The translations under genes were made by a program, and so were the position numbers. DNA of 64,000 bases, from assembly GCA_016719485.1 (NCBI GenBank), contig JADJZB010000004.1:310001-374000 (forward strand), written 5' to 3'. Each line of letters begins with the position of its first letter. The first letter of the stretch is position 1. The notes beneath the pieces are model-generated. The model did not search any database. It was not told where the DNA came from and saw only the letters and a program-made list of their open reading frames with translations. The DNA comes from Holophagales bacterium (GTDB lineage: Bacteria; Acidobacteriota; Thermoanaerobaculia; UBA5066). Shown in pieces: positions 23,040-32,197 of this stretch.

Positions 23040-23070
23040 GGGCCCCGGTCTTCGGACCGGGGCCCTTTTT
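23040..23070 (+). terminator. Intrinsic terminator with C(UUCG)G tetraloop
   Basis: A perfect 11-bp stem (GGGCCCCGGTC at 23040-23050 with GACCGGGGCCC at 23055-23065) is closed by a UUCG loop with C-G closing pair and followed by TTTTT. It lies 21 bases after the stop of the receptor gene. Confidence 0.93.
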
Positions 23071-23149
23071 CTTTTTCCGTCGTCCGCGCGCCGCCGGCCG
23101 TTCGCCTTCCCGCCTCAAACCTCCTGCTACTCTCGCCGCCGGAGAGCCG

Positions 23150-25321
23150 ATGAAGACGCCCCGACTGCTCGCACTCCTCGTCGTCGCCCTGACGCTGCCA
23201 GCCTGCCCGGGCCGCCGGCCGGAGGGCCCACGGACCTTTCCCGGGGCACCCGTCGTCCTCGTCTGCGTCGACACGCTCCGTTCCGACCGGCTCCCCTTCT
23301 ACGGCTACGCGGGTGTCGAGACCCCGGCCCTGACGGCCCTCCGCAACGACGCGGTCCTCTTCGAGAGGGCCTACAGCCACGTCCCGCTCACCTTCCCGGC
23401 GCACGCCTCGATCTTCACCGGGACGCTCCCGGGAGCCCACGGCCTCCTCGACAACGCCGGCTATCGGCTCGCGGCGGGTCTGCCGACCCTGGCCGAGATC
23501 CTGAAGAAAGAGGGCTACGCCACCGGCGCGGCGGTCTCGAGCGTCGTCCTTCAGGGAACCAGCGGCATCTCGCGCGGCTTCGACCTCTGGGACGACGCGA
23601 TCGAGCCCGAGAAGGCCGGCCTCCCGATGAACCGGGTCCAGAGGTCCGGCCTCCGGAGCGCCGCGATCCTCAACACGTGGATCGACACGCAGAAGGCGTC
23701 GCCCTTCCTCGCGTTCCTCCACGTCTACGAGCCCCACAGCCCGTACGAGCCGCCCGAGCCTTTCCGGAGCCGGTACGCCCAGCCCTACGACGGGGAAGTC
23801 GCCGCGTCGGACGCCGTCGTGGGAGCGCTGATCGACAGGCTGAAGGCGCTCGGCCTCTACGACAAGAGCCTCGTCGTCTTCCTCTCCGACCACGGCGAAG
23901 GGCTCGGTGAGCACGGCGAGAACGAGCACGGCGTCTTCCTCTACCGCGAGTCGCTCCAGGTGCCTCTCCTCGTCAAGCTCCCCGGGAACGCCCTCGCCGG
24001 GACGACGGTCTCCTCGCCGGTGCAGATCAGCGACGTCTTCGCCACGGTCGTGGAGGCGGTGGGAGCGAAGGGCGCTCCCGCGCGCCCGGAGCTCGCGAAC
24101 CTCGTGGCCCTCGCGTACGGTGCGCAGGCGCCCGAACGGCGGATCTACGCCGAGACCTTCTACCCCCGGATCCGCTTCGGCTGGAGCGAGCTCGCCGCGG
24201 TCCTCGACGGGAAGTGGCACTACGTCGACGCCCCGAAGCCGGAGTTCTTCGACCTCGAGAAGGACCCGGGCGGAACGAAGAACCTGGCCGCGGAGAAACC
24301 CGGCCCGTTCCGCTCCTTCGTCGTCGAGGCGAAGAAACGCCGCACGCCGTTCCAGGCCCCGTCCGCCGTCGACCCGGAGCACGCGAAGAAGCTCGCCTCG
24401 CTCGGCTACCTGAGCATGACGACGTCCGGCTCATCCGGCGCCCTCGCCGACCCGAAGGACGAGATCGCAAGCCTCACGCGGCTCAAGGAAGGCCTCGGGT
24501 ACCTCCAGTCCGGCCGTCCCGCGGAGGCTGCGGCGGCGCTGAAGGAGCTCCTCGAAAGGAACCCGCGCGTCATCGACGCCTGGGAGCTCCTGGCACAGGC
24601 GCTCGTCCAGCTCGGGCGCCCCGACGACGCGCTCGCGGCGATGAAGAGGACGGTAGAGCTGTCGCCGCCCGAGAAGACGAACTACATCCTCGCCGTGGCG
24701 AACCTCTGCCTTCAGATCGGCCGACCCGACGAGGCGCTCGCGCAGGCGAATGTCGCGCGGGAGCTGGGAGACCCGAGCGCCGACGAGGTGATCGCGCGGG
24801 CCGAGCTGGCACGGGGGAACCTGTCCGGAGCGGAAGTGGCCGCGAAGCGGGCCCTCTCGGGCGGGCGCATGCCGAAGAGGGCGCTTCTCGTCCTCGCCAG
24901 GATCCAGGGCCTCAGGGGCGACCTCGCCGGCGCTCTCGCGCGCACCGACGAGGTCCGGGCCCTGGCAGGAGGGGACGAGGAGCTGGGGGGCCTGCCCGGA
25001 TTCCACTACCTCCGCGGCGACCTCTTCGCCCGGATGAACAGGCCCGCGGACGCCGAGAAGGAGTTCCTCGCGGAGATCCAGGTCTTTCCGCAGGGCCTCG
25101 ACGCGCGCGTGGGGCTCGCCGTGACCTACGCCTCGATGGACCGGAGGCCCGACGCGATCCGCGTCGTCCTGGAGATGGTCCGCGACGTCCCGCGTCCCGA
25201 CAGCTACGCGACCGGAGTCCGGGCTCTCCGGATCCTGCAGGAGCCGGCCGCCGCGGCGCGCCTCCGGGCCGAAGGGCTCGCGCGGTTCCCGCGGGACCCG
25301 CGCCTCGCCGGCGGGGCCTGA
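23150..25321 (+). CDS. Sulfatase/phosphatase-superfamily lipoprotein with C-terminal TPR repeats
   Basis: A 723-residue protein. The start MKTPRLLALLVVALTLPAC ends in a lipobox (LPAC), so it is probably a lipoprotein. Residues 35-400 have the alkaline-phosphatase/sulfatase fold: VDTLRSDR with metal ligands D41 and probably D46, and SDHGEGLGEHGE with D247 and H248. Where sulfatases have Cys or Ser in C/S-x-P-x-R for formylglycine, this has T81-F-P-A-H (PLTFPAHASIFTG). It therefore cannot be matured to formylglycine and may act as a phosphotransferase or phosphodiesterase with Thr as nucleophile. Residues about 440-720 are TPR repeats (GRPAEAAAALKELLERNPR). GGAGAG precedes ATG 23150. Substrate unknown. 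Confidence 0.8.
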   Translation: MKTPRLLALLVVALTLPACPGRRPEGPRTFPGAPVVLVCVDTLRSDRLPFYGYAGVETPALTALRNDAVLFERAYSHVPLTFPAHASIFTGTLPGAHGLLDNAGYRLAAGLPTLAEILKKEGYATGAAVSSVVLQGTSGISRGFDLWDDAIEPEKAGLPMNRVQRSGLRSAAILNTWIDTQKASPFLAFLHVYEPHSPYEPPEPFRSRYAQPYDGEVAASDAVVGALIDRLKALGLYDKSLVVFLSDHGEGLGEHGENEHGVFLYRESLQVPLLVKLPGNALAGTTVSSPVQISDVFATVVEAVGAKGAPARPELANLVALAYGAQAPERRIYAETFYPRIRFGWSELAAVLDGKWHYVDAPKPEFFDLEKDPGGTKNLAAEKPGPFRSFVVEAKKRRTPFQAPSAVDPEHAKKLASLGYLSMTTSGSSGALADPKDEIASLTRLKEGLGYLQSGRPAEAAAALKELLERNPRVIDAWELLAQALVQLGRPDDALAAMKRTVELSPPEKTNYILAVANLCLQIGRPDEALAQANVARELGDPSADEVIARAELARGNLSGAEVAAKRALSGGRMPKRALLVLARIQGLRGDLAGALARTDEVRALAGGDEELGGLPGFHYLRGDLFARMNRPADAEKEFLAEIQVFPQGLDARVGLAVTYASMDRRPDAIRVVLEMVRDVPRPDSYATGVRALRILQEPAAAARLRAEGLARFPRDPRLAGGA

Positions 25322-25457
25322 CCTGCCGCGTACCGGCCCGGCCGGCGATCGCCGGAGATGAGCCGCACACATTCGACCGGGGCCTGCTATCCTCCGCTGC
25401 GCAGTTCGGGGCGCTGCTTCCACCAGGCAGCCCGCCCCACGTTGCGAAGCCATATTC

Positions 25458-25464
25458 AGGAGGT
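25458..25464 (+). promoter_or_regulatory. Strong Shine-Dalgarno AGGAGGT deciding a TTG start
   Basis: A perfect AGGAGGT lies 6 bases before TTG 25471, far stronger than the ribosome sites of most genes here, and fixes the start of the following small gene. Confidence 0.85.
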
Positions 25465-25470
25465 GGGCAT

Positions 25471-25662
25471 TTGGGCCGTCCCAACTACTCGCACAGCAAG
25501 CGGCAACGGGAAATCGTCAAGAAGCAGAAGCGCGAGGAGAAGCTCGCCAAGAAGCTCGAGAAGAAGAGCGGGACCCCCGAGGCCGCCACCGACGAGACCG
25601 GCGGGATCGTCGAGAACGCCGAGAACGTCGAGCCGACAGAAGCTCCGAATCCGGACGCCTGA
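25471..25662 (+). CDS. Small basic conserved protein (63 residues), TTG start
   Basis: The frame from TTG 25471 gives a 63-residue protein. The N-terminus is strongly basic (GRPNYSHSKRQREIVKKQKR, then a Lys/Glu helix) and the C-terminus acidic (VENAENVEPTEAPNPDA). Small proteins opening MGRPNYS-x-(A/S)KRQRE are widespread in proteobacteria and acidobacteria. Their function is not established; the charged N-terminal helix would suit nucleic-acid or ribosome binding, which is inference. The perfect AGGAGGT at 25458-25464 supports both the gene and the unusual start codon. A short terminator follows at 25690, so it is likely transcribed alone. Confidence 0.8.
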   Translation: MGRPNYSHSKRQREIVKKQKREEKLAKKLEKKSGTPEAATDETGGIVENAENVEPTEAPNPDA

Positions 25663-25689
25663 GCGCCGGAACCGACCGGGATAGAAGAA

Positions 25690-25713
25690 GGCCGCCCCTC
25701 GGGGCGGCCTGAT
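25690..25713 (+). terminator. GC-rich hairpin, probable terminator
   Basis: GGCCGCCCC (25690-25698) pairs with GGGGCGGCC (25701-25709), about 28 bases after the small gene. Only a poor T tract follows (TGATGCTTT), so termination may be weak. Confidence 0.6.
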
Positions 25714-25782
25714 GCTTTCCGGGGCCGGCGTCGAGGTCAGGCGCACCGGGCGGTGAGCCGGGTTTAGGATCGCCTCGCCGCC

Positions 25783-27039
25783 ATGAGACGCCACACCTCG
25801 CTCGCCGCCGCCCTCCTTCTCGCTCTCGCCACCGCTCCGCTGGGCGCCGAGGACGCAGCCCTCGACCTCCCGCTCGGCGATGCCGCCCGCCGGGAGAAGA
25901 CGCTCGCTCCCGCTCTCGACACCGTGACCGACGCCCGGACCGCGGCGGCGCTGACGCCGGCCGAGGTCGCGAAGAAACTCTCGAAGGCGAGCCTCGTCTT
26001 TCTCGGCGAGAGCCACACGAGCGCCGAGTTCCACCGCGTCCAGCTGCAGGTGATCCGGGAGCTGCACCGGGCGGGGAGGAAGGTCCTCGTCGGCCTCGAG
26101 ATGTTTCCCGTCGCCGAGCAGCCGGCCCTCGACCTCTGGAACGGAGGGACTCTGTCGGAGGAGGAGTTCGTCGAGAAGTCCCGCTGGTACAGGAACTGGG
26201 GCTACCACTGGAACTACTACCGCGACATCTTCCTCTTCTGCCGCGACGCGAAGATTCCGCTCCACGGAGTGAACGTCCCGCGCGAGCTCGTCTCCGACGT
26301 GCGCAGGAAGGGGTTCGACGGGCTCACGGCCGAGCAGAAGGCCCTCCTGCCACCGAAGATCGACGCGGAGAACGCCGACCACCGCCGGCTCTTCAAGGCG
26401 TTCTTCGACGAGGCGGACTCGATGCACGCGGCCTCGATGCCCGAGGCGATGTGGGACGGGATGTTCCGCGCGCAGTGCACCTGGGACGCCGCGATGGCGT
26501 GGAACGCCGTCTCGGCGCTGAAGAAGGCGAACGATCCGAACGCCGTGATGGTCGTCCTCATCGGCTCCGGGCACGTCGCGTACGGGCTCGGCGCCGAGCG
26601 GCAGGCCGCGCTCTGGTTCTCCGGGGCCTCGGCCTCGATCATCCCGATCGCCGTCCTCGACGAGAAGGATCGCCCGGCGAAGGTCCGCGCCTCGTACGCG
26701 GACTTCGTCTGGGGCGTGCCGAAGGAAACCGATCCGGCCTACCCGGTGCTCGGCTTTTCCACGCGCGACCCGAAGGACGGCTCCGAGGGCTGGCCAGTCA
26801 TCAACGTCGAGAAGGACTCGGTCGCCGAGATCGCGGGCTTCAAGGTGGGCGACCTCCTTCTCGCGATGGACGGGGCATCGCTCAAGGAGAAGGGAACGCT
26901 GAACCGGCTCATGGCCCAGAAGCGCTGGTCCGACACGGCCTCCTTCGACGTGAAGCGGGGCGATGAGAAGGTGACGCTCGTCGCCAGGCTCGCGCGCAGG
27001 CTCCCCGAGCCGGCGAAGCCCGAAGGCGAGAAGAAGTGA
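25783..27039 (+). CDS. ChaN/EreA-like haem-binding-family protein with C-terminal PDZ domain
   Basis: A 418-residue protein with signal peptide (MRRHTSLAAALLLALATAPLG). Residues about 60-290 match the ChaN-type fold (PF04187): VFLGESHTSAEFHRVQ, LVGLEMFPVAEQ, then IGSGHVAYGLGAE. ChaN is an iron-regulated lipoprotein of Campylobacter that binds haem. The C-terminal 110 residues are a PDZ-like module (SVAEIAGFKVGDLLLAMDG), usual in envelope proteases and their adaptors. The GTG of the next gene lies within its stop (GTGA 27036-27039). That gene encodes metallopeptidase domains and ends in a PDZ too, so the two probably act together in the periplasm. Confidence 0.8.
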   Translation: MRRHTSLAAALLLALATAPLGAEDAALDLPLGDAARREKTLAPALDTVTDARTAAALTPAEVAKKLSKASLVFLGESHTSAEFHRVQLQVIRELHRAGRKVLVGLEMFPVAEQPALDLWNGGTLSEEEFVEKSRWYRNWGYHWNYYRDIFLFCRDAKIPLHGVNVPRELVSDVRRKGFDGLTAEQKALLPPKIDAENADHRRLFKAFFDEADSMHAASMPEAMWDGMFRAQCTWDAAMAWNAVSALKKANDPNAVMVVLIGSGHVAYGLGAERQAALWFSGASASIIPIAVLDEKDRPAKVRASYADFVWGVPKETDPAYPVLGFSTRDPKDGSEGWPVINVEKDSVAEIAGFKVGDLLLAMDGASLKEKGTLNRLMAQKRWSDTASFDVKRGDEKVTLVARLARRLPEPAKPEGEKK

Positions 27040-30000
27040 GGAGAAGCGGCGCGCGCCTTACCGGTGCCCGTGCAAAGGCCCTCGCCGTCGCGCTCCTGGG
27101 CGCTGCGCTCCTCCCGGGGCCTGCCGCCGCAGAGGGACAGCCCTCTCCCACGGCGATCCCGGTCTCCCCCGCCGTTGCCTGGGAGCTCGACGTGTCGTTC
27201 ATCCCCGGGACGGGCCACCTCCGGGTCGCAGCCACCGCCACGCTTCCCGCGGGCGCGAAACCGGAGTTCCTCCTGAACGCCGCGCTGAAGGTCGTGAAGT
27301 CCGAGCCGGCGGTCGTGGAGGTTGCGCTCGGCGACGTGAGCGCGTTCTTCGGGAACAACGCGGCGGCCACCGAGGCCCCGCGGCGCGTCCCGCTGAAGCG
27401 TTTCCGCGCGAAAGGGTCGCCCGCGACGATCGGCCTGACGTACGAAGGCGTCGTCAGAAACGACCTTTCGGCGCCGAAGGAGGAGTACCAGCGGGGCTTC
27501 CGGGAGACGCCCGGAACGATCGGCCCCGAGGGGATCTACCTCGCCGGGAGCACCTTCTGGATTCCCGCCTTCGGAGAGGCGCTCGTCAGCTTCCGGATGA
27601 CGGCGAAGGCGCCCGCGGGCTGGCAGGTCGTGTCCCAGGGGGACGGGACCGCCCGCGACGCCGGCGGCACGGCGCGCTGGGACTCGAAGGGCCCCGTCGA
27701 CGAGGTCTACCTCGTGGGAGGACCGCTCCACGCCTGGCGCGACCGCGCCGGCGAGGTCGAGACGCTCGCCTTTCTCCGCGAGAAGGACGACGCGATCGCC
27801 GCGAAGTACCTCGCCGCCACGGCGCAGTACCTCGAGATGTACCGCGGCCTGATCGGCCCCTACCCGTACGGGAAGTTCGCGCTCGTCGAGAACTTCTGGG
27901 AGACGGGGTACGGGATGGCCTCGTTCACGCTCCTCGGGCCTCAGGTGATCCGCTTCCCGTTCATCCTCACCTCCTCCTACCCGCACGAGATCCTCCACAA
28001 CTGGTGGGGAAACTCGGTCTTCGTCGACTACGCGAAGGGGAACTGGTGCGAGGGGCTGACGGCCTACCTCGCCGACCACCTGATCCAGGAGCAGCGCGGC
28101 AAGGGCGAGGAGTACCGCCGCGGGACGCTCCAGAAGTACCTCAGCTACGTCCGCGACGGCCGCGACTTCCCGCTCACCGAGTTCCGCGGGCGCGAGAGCG
28201 CCGCGACGGAAGCGGTCGGCTACGGCAAGGCGCTCATGGGCTTCCACATGGTCCGGCGCCACCTGGGCGACGCCACGTTCCGCAAGGTCCTCTCCCGCTT
28301 CTACGCCGACCTCCGCGGCAGGCGCGCGACGTTCGACGACTTCCGGCGGACGGCCGAGGCCGTTTCCGGCACGCCGCTCGCCGGCCTCTTCGACCCGTGG
28401 GTCACGCGGGCCGGGGCGGCCGAGCTCGCTCTCGGCCCGGCGACGACCGCGAGAGCCGGCGCGGGCTGGACGGTGACCGGGACGCTCCGGCAGGCCCAGC
28501 AGGACGCACCGTTCGCGCTCGAGGTCCCCGTCGCCGTCGTGACGGCCACGGGGACCGTCCGGCAGGTCGTGAAGCTGGACGGGCGCGAGGCCTCTTTCGA
28601 GGTGCGCACCGACGCCGAGCCGCTCGGCCTCGCGGCCGATCCGCAGTTCGACGTCTTCCGCAAGCTCGACCCGAGGGAGATCCCGCCGTCGATCGGGCAG
28701 CTCTTCGGCGAGCCGAAGGTCCTCGCCGTCCTCCCGTCGGGCCTCGCCAACGAGGAAGAGGCCGCGTGGCGCGCGCTGCTGAAGGGGTGGGAGACGCCCA
28801 CGCACGGCATCGAGGTGAAGCGCGACGCCGAGGTCGAGGCGTTCCCCGCGGACCGCGCCGTGTGGGTCGTCGGGAAGGGGAACAGGCACGCGTCCCTCTT
28901 CGGGGAGCAGGAGGGGCTCACGCTCGACGCCAGCGACCTGACGGCGCTCGGCGAGAAGACCGCGCTCGCGGGGCACACGTTCGTCTTCGTCGCGCGCCAC
29001 CCCGGGAACGCGGCGAAGGCCGTCGGCTGGCTCTTCGGCGATCCGCCCGCCGCGCTCCCCGGTCTGGGTCGCAAGCTCCCCCACTACGGCAAGTACTCGT
29101 ACGTCGGGTTCGACGGCACCGAACCGGTCAACGTCCTGAAAGGACAGTGGCCGGAAAGCGACTCGCCGCTGCGCGCCGACCTGCGCCCCGCCCAGAAGCG
29201 CGGCGCGGCGATGCCGGCGTTCGCGCCGGAGACGCGTCGCGCCCTCGCGGAGCTGCCGCCTGCGTTCTCCCAGGCGCGCCTCGCCGCGCACGTCGCCGCA
29301 CTCGCCGCGCCCGGACTCGAAGGCCGCGGCCTCGGGACCCCCGGCGAGCGCGCGGCCGCGGAGTACGTCGCCGCGCAGATGAAAGCGGCGGGCCTCTCGC
29401 CGGCGGGAGACGACGGCGGTTTCCTCCAGCGCTTCCGGGTCGAGAGGACCGCCGCGGGCGGACCGGCCGACGTCGTCAACGTGGCGGGCCTTCTCCCCGG
29501 GACCGACCCGGCGTGGAAGGACCAGTCCGTCGTCGTCGTGGCGCACTTCGACCACCTCGGCCGGGGATGGCCCGACGCGCGCAAGGGTTCCGAGGGGCAG
29601 GTCCACCCCGGAGCGGACGACAACGCGAGCGGCGTGGCCGTGCTCCTCGAGCTGGCGCGGGCGATGAAGGACGAGAAACCGAAGAGGAACGTCGTCTTCC
29701 TGTCCGTGACGGGCGAGGAGGCGGGGCGCCTCGGCTCGAAGCGGTGGGTCGCCGGACCCTCTCCGTTCCCGGCCGCCAGGACGCTGGCCGCGGTGAACCT
29801 CGACACGGTCGGACGTCTCGGCACGGGAAAGCTGCAGGTCCTCGGCACCGGGACGGCCGGCGAGTGGATCCACGCGGTGCGCGGCGCCACCTGGGTGACG
29901 GGCGTCGAGACGAAGGCCGTGCCGGAGACACTCGAGTCCTCGGATCACGTCAGCTTCGTCGAGGCCGGCATTCCGGCGGTCCAGCTCTTCACGGGACCGC

Positions 30001-30485
30001 ACGCCGACTACCACCGCCCCTCCGACTCCGCGGAGAAGATCGACGTCGCGGGCCTGGCGAAAGTCGCCACGGTGACGAAGGAGCTCGTCTCCTGGCTGGC
30101 AGGGCGCGCGGAACCGCTGACGGTGTCGATCGCGCCGAAGACGGCTCCGGGCGCGCCCGCTTCTCCCGCCGTTCCGGTGGCGGGATCTCCGGTTCCCGCC
30201 GGGAGCGCCGCTCCCCCGGCCCGGAGGGTCAGCTTCGGGACGATGCCCGACTTCTCTTTCGAAGGGCCCGGCGTGAAGGTCGAGGGCGTCGTTCCCGGGT
30301 CCCCCGCGGAGAAGGCCGGCGTGAAGCCGGGCGACGTCGTTCTGAAGCTCGACGGGAGGGACGTTGCGAGCCTTCGCGACTTCTCGGAGCAGCTGAAGGG
30401 GATGACCCCCGGGCAGATCGTGAAGACGACCCTCCGCCGCGAAGGCAAGGACCTCGAGGTCCCCGTGACGCTCGTCGAGAGGTGA
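27036..30485 (+). CDS. Secreted double metallopeptidase: M1-like + M28 + PDZ
   Basis: A 1149-residue protein with a GTG start at 27036 and a signal peptide (AKALAVALLGAALLPGPAAA). An M1-like gluzincin module comes first: HEILH (residues 317-321) with the third ligand E339 in NWCEG. The H-to-E spacing is one residue shorter than in classic M1, and the GxMEN motif is replaced by GYGMAS. Residues about 735-1030 form an M28 peptidase with a full co-catalytic zinc set (VVAHFDHLG, GADDNASG, TGEEAGRLGS, NLDTVGR, YHRPSD). A PDZ domain ends the chain (GSPAEKAGVKPGDVVLKLDG). Two exopeptidase-type modules in one chain suggest sequential trimming of peptides in the periplasm or outside the cell. Confidence 0.85.
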   Translation: MRRSGARLTGARAKALAVALLGAALLPGPAAAEGQPSPTAIPVSPAVAWELDVSFIPGTGHLRVAATATLPAGAKPEFLLNAALKVVKSEPAVVEVALGDVSAFFGNNAAATEAPRRVPLKRFRAKGSPATIGLTYEGVVRNDLSAPKEEYQRGFRETPGTIGPEGIYLAGSTFWIPAFGEALVSFRMTAKAPAGWQVVSQGDGTARDAGGTARWDSKGPVDEVYLVGGPLHAWRDRAGEVETLAFLREKDDAIAAKYLAATAQYLEMYRGLIGPYPYGKFALVENFWETGYGMASFTLLGPQVIRFPFILTSSYPHEILHNWWGNSVFVDYAKGNWCEGLTAYLADHLIQEQRGKGEEYRRGTLQKYLSYVRDGRDFPLTEFRGRESAATEAVGYGKALMGFHMVRRHLGDATFRKVLSRFYADLRGRRATFDDFRRTAEAVSGTPLAGLFDPWVTRAGAAELALGPATTARAGAGWTVTGTLRQAQQDAPFALEVPVAVVTATGTVRQVVKLDGREASFEVRTDAEPLGLAADPQFDVFRKLDPREIPPSIGQLFGEPKVLAVLPSGLANEEEAAWRALLKGWETPTHGIEVKRDAEVEAFPADRAVWVVGKGNRHASLFGEQEGLTLDASDLTALGEKTALAGHTFVFVARHPGNAAKAVGWLFGDPPAALPGLGRKLPHYGKYSYVGFDGTEPVNVLKGQWPESDSPLRADLRPAQKRGAAMPAFAPETRRALAELPPAFSQARLAAHVAALAAPGLEGRGLGTPGERAAAEYVAAQMKAAGLSPAGDDGGFLQRFRVERTAAGGPADVVNVAGLLPGTDPAWKDQSVVVVAHFDHLGRGWPDARKGSEGQVHPGADDNASGVAVLLELARAMKDEKPKRNVVFLSVTGEEAGRLGSKRWVAGPSPFPAARTLAAVNLDTVGRLGTGKLQVLGTGTAGEWIHAVRGATWVTGVETKAVPETLESSDHVSFVEAGIPAVQLFTGPHADYHRPSDSAEKIDVAGLAKVATVTKELVSWLAGRAEPLTVSIAPKTAPGAPASPAVPVAGSPVPAGSAAPPARRVSFGTMPDFSFEGPGVKVEGVVPGSPAEKAGVKPGDVVLKLDGRDVASLRDFSEQLKGMTPGQIVKTTLRREGKDLEVPVTLVER

Positions 30486-30501
30486 CCCCTCGCGACCGGC
30501 C

Positions 30502-30531
30502 TTGACCGCTCCGGTGCGCACGTGCTGTATT
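30502..30531 (+). promoter_or_regulatory. Possible promoter just upstream of the MscS gene
   Basis: TTGACC (30502-30507), 18-base spacer, TGTATT (30526-30531). The predicted transcription start would fall at about the GTG at 30538, giving a leaderless message. No Shine-Dalgarno is present. Confidence 0.4.
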
Positions 30532-30537
30532 GACGCG

Positions 30538-32184
30538 GTGCGACCTCGTCCCGTGCCTGCCTTCGTCCGCGCCGGCCTCGCCGGCCTCTTCGCTCTCGCC
30601 GCCGGCCTGACGTCGGCCGGACCGGCCGCGGCCCAGCTTCCCGGCCTGCCGAAGGGGTTCTTCGGCTCTGCCACCCCGACTCCGACACCCGTTCCCGAGA
30701 CCCTGCCGGACGCTCCGCGCTCGGCCGTCGCGGAGTACCTCAGCCTGGCCCGGATGGGTCGGTACGAGGAGGCCGCGCGCTTCCTGGACGTTCCCGCGAG
30801 CCTCGAGAAGCGGGGCCCCGAGCTCGCCCGCAAGCTCAAGCTCGTCCTGGACCGCAACCTCTGGATCGACCTCACGAAGGTCTCTCCCCTTCCCGGCGGC
30901 CACGACGACGACGGCCTGCCGCCGGAGCTCGAGGAGCTCGGATCGATCACGGGCCTCACCGGCAAGCCCGAACCGGTCCGGCTCGCCAGGAAGGTCCGGG
31001 GCGAAGGGACGATCTGGGTCTTCTCCCGGAGCACGGTCGCCCGCGTTCCCGCCTGGTACACCGGCCTCGACAACCACACCGTCCTCGACCGGATCCCCGC
31101 CGCGCTCCTGCGGCCCGGTCCGATGGAGCTCCTCTGGTGGCAGTGGATCGTCGTCCTCGCGCTCATCTACCCGGTCTGGCTGGCCGGGCGCGTCGTCGGC
31201 TGGGCCTCGAGGAAGGCGCTTCTCAGGCTCGCGGCCCGCACGAAGACGGTCTGGGACGAAGCGCTCCTCCGGCGGATGAGGGGCCCGTTCGCCCTGGCGT
31301 CGACGCTCGTCCTCATGCGCGCCGGCCTCTCCTTTCTCGGCCTCTACGACCCGGCCGAGGAGTTCGCCGTCCAGATCCTGAAGGCCGCGGCGATCGTCGT
31401 CTTCTTCTGGGCGGCGCTGCGCGCCGTGACCGTGACCGGAGACGTTCTCGCCGAGGCGCCGTGGGCGACGGCGAATGCCGGGGCGCGCTCGTTCCTCCAC
31501 TTCTCGGTGACGTTCGGAAGGGTCTTCATCGTCAGCATCGGCGCGCTCGCCGCGCTCGGCGCGCTCGGCATCCCGGTCAACAGCGTCCTGGCCGGCCTCG
31601 GCATCGGCGGCATCGCCATCGCCTTCGCCGCGCAGAAGACCGTCGAGAACTTCTTCGGCGCGATCTCCATCGGTGTCGACCAGCCTCTGCGCGTCGATGA
31701 CTACGTGAAGGCCGGCGGGGTCGAGGGAACGGTCGAGAGGATCGGCCTGCGCTCCACGAGGATCCGGACGCTCGACCGGACGGTCGTGACGATCCCGAAC
31801 GGCAAGCTCGCCGACATGCAGATCGAGACGTTCGCCGAGAGGGACCGGATCCGCCTGAACGCGGTCCTCGCGCTCCAGTATTCGACGACGGCGCGCCAGC
31901 TGAGGGAGGTCCTGGCCGGCATCGAAGAGATCCTCCGCGCGCACCCGAAGGTCTGGCCCGACGTCGTCGTCGTCCGCCTTCTGGCGTTCGCAGACTCGTC
32001 CCTGAACGTCGAGGTGATGGCGTGGTTCCAGACGACCGACTTCGGCGAGTTCCGCCAGATCCGCCAGGAGATCCTGCTCGGTGTCATGGAGGTCGTGGAG
32101 CGGGCCGGAACGAGCTTCGCCTTCCCGACCCGCACCGTCCACCTCGTCGGACCGGACGGCGCGGACGCTCCGCCGGTCCGATAG
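30538..32184 (+). CDS. MscS-family mechanosensitive channel with N-terminal extension
   Basis: A 548-residue protein from GTG 30538. A signal peptide (MRPRPVPAFVRAGLAGLFAL...AAA) and a periplasmic region of about 170 residues come before several transmembrane helices. The MscS pore and beta domain are clear: GIPVNSVLAGLGIGGIAIAF, AQKTVENFFGAISIGVDQP, VEGTVERIGLRSTRIRTLD, TVVTIPNGKLADM. Such channels open under membrane tension and release solutes during osmotic downshock. An upstream TTG (30502) is in frame but coincides with a likely -35 box, and the signal peptide begins well at 30538, so I prefer the shorter form. The acyl-carrier gene starts 13 bases after its stop. Confidence 0.85.
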   Translation: MRPRPVPAFVRAGLAGLFALAAGLTSAGPAAAQLPGLPKGFFGSATPTPTPVPETLPDAPRSAVAEYLSLARMGRYEEAARFLDVPASLEKRGPELARKLKLVLDRNLWIDLTKVSPLPGGHDDDGLPPELEELGSITGLTGKPEPVRLARKVRGEGTIWVFSRSTVARVPAWYTGLDNHTVLDRIPAALLRPGPMELLWWQWIVVLALIYPVWLAGRVVGWASRKALLRLAARTKTVWDEALLRRMRGPFALASTLVLMRAGLSFLGLYDPAEEFAVQILKAAAIVVFFWAALRAVTVTGDVLAEAPWATANAGARSFLHFSVTFGRVFIVSIGALAALGALGIPVNSVLAGLGIGGIAIAFAAQKTVENFFGAISIGVDQPLRVDDYVKAGGVEGTVERIGLRSTRIRTLDRTVVTIPNGKLADMQIETFAERDRIRLNAVLALQYSTTARQLREVLAGIEEILRAHPKVWPDVVVVRLLAFADSSLNVEVMAWFQTTDFGEFRQIRQEILLGVMEVVERAGTSFAFPTRTVHLVGPDGADAPPVR

Positions 32185-32197
32185 ACTGCACGGCCGC

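Noticed and set aside
30502..30537. Upstream TTG start extending MscS by 12 residues
   Set aside because: The TTG is part of a TTGACC -35-like box, and the extension (APVRTCCID) spoils an otherwise normal signal peptide.
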